This document shows positions 5,766 through 8,785 of a stretch of DNA of 8,785 bases, one piece after another. A model generated the notes under the pieces. It saw nothing but the letters and a program-made list of their open reading frames with translations, was not told the DNA's origin and did no database searches. Both the position numbers and the translations under genes were made by a program. How positions within the stretch are numbered: the first letter of the stretch is position 1; every line of letters begins with the position of its first letter. Source of the DNA: Gammaproteobacteria bacterium (GTDB lineage: Bacteria; Pseudomonadota; Gammaproteobacteria; Steroidobacterales; JABDKV01); contig JAOTXR010000060.1 in the NCBI GenBank assembly GCA_029862285.1, positions 1-8,785 on the forward strand, read 5' to 3'.

Positions 5766-7183
5766 TAGTAGTTTACCTCTGCGCCTCGAAATTCATAGGT
5801 GATATTCTGGTTGCGCTGCACTGAAACGATATTTACCGTTCCGCCCGTGCTGCCGTCCGCGTCATTGGTTGCGTTTACTTCCCTTACACTCACTACGTCG
5901 GACAGCATCCCGCACCGCACAACGGTCGGCGTATTGGCCGGCACAAACTGTTCGCTAGGTGTATCCATCGAGCTAGTGCCGATGGTGCTGGGGGCGCTGG
6001 TCACGCCAAAGTTGATACGAATCGGAATGTCTGCCGTGACCCAGACGTATCCATGATTTTCCATCGCAAACGCGTTGTCATCGTCCGGTACGCCAATCGC
6101 CAGCACGAAGTTTTGCACTTCCGGCCCGGTCGTAGTGGTGTATAGGGCATTCGGGCGTTCATACGTTTGCGTTCCGTCCATTGCCGCGAATGTCGGGCTG
6201 CCGCCGTACTTCAGCAGGTCTTTGAACCCCATCACATCATATAGCGCGTCGGCCTCTGTATCGCCATTCATCGGCCAAACGCCTATAGCATTACTGAGCG
6301 TCTTGGCTGGGTTCTTGCCGGCGAGAATGTCCGTCCATTCACCATCGCTAATCGGATCACCGGAGCCGCTTTGCACTACTGCGGCCCATGCACACGTTTC
6401 CTCGGCGTCGTAAGCTGTATTCGAGGCTTGAGCGATAAAGAAACGATCAACGCTTGGTACGCCACTGAGGTCGCCAATCGACGAAACCTTGTCGCTACCA
6501 TCCCGCGCATAGCGTTCTGTGCCAGATACCCAGGTCGCGGCGAAGTAATACCATGTATCTGCCGGCGCGGTCGCAGCGACCATAATATCGGCACCCGTTG
6601 TAATACCCACACCTTTTGTCAGTTGGCGAATATCGTTGGTGTTGTTGTGCCGAATTTCGCACAGATCGCCGTAAGAGCTGTTATGCAGGCCGGCCATAAC
6701 TTCAATATCGCCGTCCGCCGTTCCGGTCTTGAACAGACCGCAAAACCCGAACGGCGGTGTCAGCGCCGCGGAAAATGTATAGTACAGACCATCGTTGTGA
6801 TTACCATCCGGCCAAGCAAACTGCTTGTTGTCGCCGCCTATGTAGTCCTCGGTCGTGCTGGTGGTATACGCCATCGGCACCGAGCTGCCGGAGCGGGAAA
6901 TAACCGACGCCGCCGTCGCGCCGGTCGGTACCAGCAACACGGTCCCGGACGCCTCAGATGGAACAAGGATGCTATTCGAGCTCGTCGCGGCGTCTGCGTC
7001 GCCCGGTACATGCCATCGTATCCAGATGTCGCCAGTATCATTGTTTGGCGTGAACTGGCGGACACCGGACAAGGAAATTGTGTTCGGTACCGCCGATGCC
7101 GTAAAGTCAGACACCGGAGCGCCGGTAAACTGATAGGAAATATGTCGGCTGATTGACCGGGAAAGTGTACGACTAAGGCTCAT
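5765..7183 (-). CDS. LamG/concanavalin-like tail or adhesin protein
   Basis: The 472-residue protein starts with an unusual Arg/Ser-rich leader (MSLSRTLSRSISRHISYQF), then a beta-rich N-terminal section (to about residue 110). Residues about 115-345 look like a LamG/concanavalin-A-like jelly roll: YYTFSAALTPPFGFCGLF, then WYYFAATWVSGTERYARDG (211-229), a strand pattern typical of laminin-G-like modules, then AIGVWPMNGD (299-308). C148 and C175 could pair. The C-terminal 120 residues are another Val/Thr/Asn-rich beta section of unknown fold. In phages, such modules serve as tail-fibre or decoration domains that bind sugars, so I infer a virion-surface adhesin. Its ATG overlaps the stop of the ejection-type gene (ATGA), and no strong ribosome site is seen, so expression probably depends on coupling. 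The leader may dock the protein to the tail or ejection complex. Confidence 0.72.
   Translation of the reverse strand: MSLSRTLSRSISRHISYQFTGAPVSDFTASAVPNTISLSGVRQFTPNNDTGDIWIRWHVPGDADAATSSNSILVPSEASGTVLLVPTGATAASVISRSGSSVPMAYTTSTTEDYIGGDNKQFAWPDGNHNDGLYYTFSAALTPPFGFCGLFKTGTADGDIEVMAGLHNSSYGDLCEIRHNNTNDIRQLTKGVGITTGADIMVAATAPADTWYYFAATWVSGTERYARDGSDKVSSIGDLSGVPSVDRFFIAQASNTAYDAEETCAWAAVVQSGSGDPISDGEWTDILAGKNPAKTLSNAIGVWPMNGDTEADALYDVMGFKDLLKYGGSPTFAAMDGTQTYERPNALYTTTTGPEVQNFVLAIGVPDDDNAFAMENHGYVWVTADIPIRINFGVTSAPSTIGTSSMDTPSEQFVPANTPTVVRCGMLSDVVSVREVNATNDADGSTGGTVNIVSVQRNQNITYEFRGAEVNY
5775..5780 (-). promoter_or_regulatory. Ribosome binding site of the beta-helix gene
   Basis: AGAGGT on the minus strand lies nine bases upstream of the ATG at 5765, within the end of the LamG-protein gene. 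It supports this ATG, which also overlaps the upstream stop as TAATG, so the gene has both its own site and translational coupling. Confidence 0.6.
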
Positions 7184-8785
7184 TGCGGTTGTCCGGTCCC
7201 TGTAGCAGCCAGAGCGCCCGCTAATGCGCTGGCAGGCGCTGGGGCGCCTGTATTCAGTAATCCGGCGAGTGTTGTCTGGGGTTGGGTGGCAGCATTTAGG
7301 CTGCCGCCTTGCAGTATTGTGTTTTGGTTTTGCAAGATGTCGTTTACTGTGCGGCTTGCTCGCTGAGGCCCGCCGATGGCTTGATATAGCTTCCGAGCCA
7401 GAAAGCCGCCGAAACTTGGCGGCACACCAGACCCCATGCCGAGTGTCGAACCGTACCCGGCGAGTGTTGCCAGTTTTTCCCCCATATCAATAGTCGCCCT
7501 AGATAAGCGCAATGCTGTCTTAGAGTTGCCGACGGCTGCGTGGTAGGTTTCATGCATCTTTGCCTCTGCTTCCAGCAGCCGCATTACCTTACGGAACTTC
7601 GCCTCGTCACCGAACGCTATTCGCAGTGCTTCTCTAATTTCTCGTTTATCCAGTAAGTCTTTAGTCAGGTCGATGGCGTCCCGCTTTGAACCAATCCGCT
7701 TTTCAATTTCTCGCAAAACACCAATACGGAAGTGCGTTAGTTCATTTTCTTGCATTTTTGCCAGTTGCGTTTCAACGAGGTCGAAATCCTTTTTGAAAAT
7801 AGAGCGGCCCGCCTGTAGCGCTTCTTCCGCCTTTTTTTCCGTGGCCCATCGGGACTGCGCTTTCGCGAGTTCCGGGTTCTGCCGTCGCACGTCTGCCACA
7901 AACTTCTTAAACTGATCATCGTAAGAACGCGCGACGGCGCCTCGCTCCACGCGCCATTTTTTCGATACAACGTCATCCATGCCCTGCATTAAAACGTGCA
8001 TAACCTCCGTGGGTTCCTTGCCACCAACGCCGCCATAAGCCGGTAACTTGCGTCCGTTGTTCTCTGCTATGACTTCCGCAAGTTCTCGCGCCTCTCTCCC
8101 CAGGGGCGTTTTTTCCAGAATGCGGTGCATTTCGGGTGTCATCACGACGCGCCGCGTCGTGCCATCGGCGTTAAAGTAGGCGCGATCAAAGTCGGCCTTT
8201 GCCACCTTTTTTGCCGCAACCTGCATCTGAATTAAATTTCGGTGGAACTGGCTATCCGCCCCCCCCATGCCCAGCAACTTACTCAGCTTCGGTACAACCC
8301 GGCTATACTGCCCGCCCTGGTTCACACCATCGACCATAACGCCCGTTGCACGGGTTGATAGAAAACGCCGCATCCGATTACCCTGTACCGTGCCCGTTTG
8401 TGCGATGTCCTCCACTAGCCCGCGCAAATTGGGGCCAAGATCGCCCACCGTTAGCCCGTACGTGTCCATTTCCTTTTGAAGCTGCTTACGGATTACATCA
8501 AAGTCTTTCGGCGTCGGGGGTCTGTCGCCCACCAATTCATCGACGAAAATATCAACGTCGCGCTCCAAACTTGCAGCAATCTGCTTGCGGCCCGCCTCGT
8601 TTATGCGGGCCTGTCGTGTAAACGGGCGCACAACGAATGGCACATTTCGGACTACCGCCCGAACTCCACTCGCTAGTGCTGGCAACCCCGCGCCTACAGC
8701 ACCACCGAACGCGGCGCCCACAGCCGTAGATTTACCCGCCTCTCTCAATTCCGGCGGGAGCGGCTTGTCACCAATCATGGCGGTC
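7180..8785 (-). CDS. Internal virion / DNA-ejection-like protein (C-terminal part)
   Basis: The frame stays open to the right edge. The first visible Met (8778) has no ribosome site in the seven bases before it, so this is probably the C-terminal part of a larger protein; 532 residues are visible from that Met. A Gly/Ala-rich segment (GAAFGGAVGAGLPALASGV, about 21-39) could insert in membranes. Next comes a long, charged, mostly helical region with coiled-coil potential (about 185-415). It includes a stretch, roughly 388-425 (AFGDEAKFRKVMRLLEAEA then VGNSKTALRL), that resembles segments I recall from large internal proteins of short-tailed phages and prophages. The last 40 residues are a low-complexity Ala/Gly/Thr/Pro/Gln tail. 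Its place directly ahead of tail-fibre genes matches ejection proteins (gp14/15/16-like role in the phage T7 order). A tape-measure-like or scaffolding role is less likely. No catalytic domain is visible in this part. Confidence 0.6.
   Translation of the reverse strand, partial: TAMIGDKPLPPELREAGKSTAVGAAFGGAVGAGLPALASGVRAVVRNVPFVVRPFTRQARINEAGRKQIAASLERDVDIFVDELVGDRPPTPKDFDVIRKQLQKEMDTYGLTVGDLGPNLRGLVEDIAQTGTVQGNRMRRFLSTRATGVMVDGVNQGGQYSRVVPKLSKLLGMGGADSQFHRNLIQMQVAAKKVAKADFDRAYFNADGTTRRVVMTPEMHRILEKTPLGREARELAEVIAENNGRKLPAYGGVGGKEPTEVMHVLMQGMDDVVSKKWRVERGAVARSYDDQFKKFVADVRRQNPELAKAQSRWATEKKAEEALQAGRSIFKKDFDLVETQLAKMQENELTHFRIGVLREIEKRIGSKRDAIDLTKDLLDKREIREALRIAFGDEAKFRKVMRLLEAEAKMHETYHAAVGNSKTALRLSRATIDMGEKLATLAGYGSTLGMGSGVPPSFGGFLARKLYQAIGGPQRASRTVNDILQNQNTILQGGSLNAATQPQTTLAGLLNTGAPAPASALAGALAATGTGQPQ
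7233..7250 (-). repeat. Perfect 7-bp inverted repeat near the end of the ejection-type gene
   Basis: CAGGCGC, four bases, then GCGCCTG form a perfect GC-rich hairpin in the DNA encoding the Ala/Pro-rich C-terminus, about 50 bases before the LamG gene start. There is no T-run, so it is not an intrinsic terminator. It may affect ribosome passage just before the coupled ATGA junction, or may simply follow from Ala/Pro codons. Confidence 0.35.

Noticed and set aside
6371..7156. A 261-codon open frame on the plus strand
   Set aside because: It lies wholly opposite the LamG-like gene, has low-complexity Arg-rich composition, no ribosome site and no recognisable domain. It is a shadow of a GC-rich coding strand.

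Overview
The window looks like part of a tailed double-stranded DNA bacteriophage (or prophage) genome infecting a Gram-negative bacterium. All ten recognisable genes lie on the minus strand and read right to left. They are almost gapless, with stop/start overlaps of the ATGA or TAATG type. The products are phage-like: an ejection-type virion protein, a set of carbohydrate-facing tail proteins and a lysis module. A lipoprotein with a clean lipobox and an M15-type peptidase fold point to a Gram-negative host. I see no tRNA, rRNA, CRISPR array, integrase, transposase or convincing promoter.

In transcription order, from the right edge leftwards: (1) the C-terminal 532+ residues of a large helical, Gly/Ala-rich protein, probably an internal virion or DNA-ejection protein (7180-8785, probably cut by the window edge). 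(2) A 472-residue tail or adhesin protein with an Arg/Ser-rich leader and a LamG/concanavalin-like domain (5765-7183). (3) A 425-residue right-handed beta-helix protein, tailspike-like, with a cysteine ladder and an inserted domain (4488-5765). (4) A protein of about 970-1005 residues with three tandem Ig-like domains followed by what looks like the RIFT-barrel, beta-sandwich and alpha/alpha-toroid architecture of the PcRGLX/YetA polysaccharide-lyase-like proteins (1556-4573). (5) A lysis-type cassette: a membrane-anchored coiled-coil protein (1181-1471), a holin-like protein (978-1178), a 55-residue single-pass membrane protein (809-976), a Cys-rich lipoprotein (477-812) and an M15-like zinc peptidase, probably the endolysin (62-472). 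(6) The first 20 or so codons of a further gene at the left edge (1-62).

The order (ejection protein, tail fibre or spike genes, holin/spanin/endolysin) resembles the late region of short-tailed phages, so I infer a podovirus-like genome. Genes 2-4 would together form the part of the virion that binds and perhaps cleaves host surface glycans. Genes in group 5 would breach the inner membrane, cell wall and outer membrane at lysis. The most unusual item is the Ig plus lyase-like giant protein directly behind a beta-helix spike gene, with an 86-base frame overlap at the junction. Family assignments come from reading motifs and were not checked by any search.
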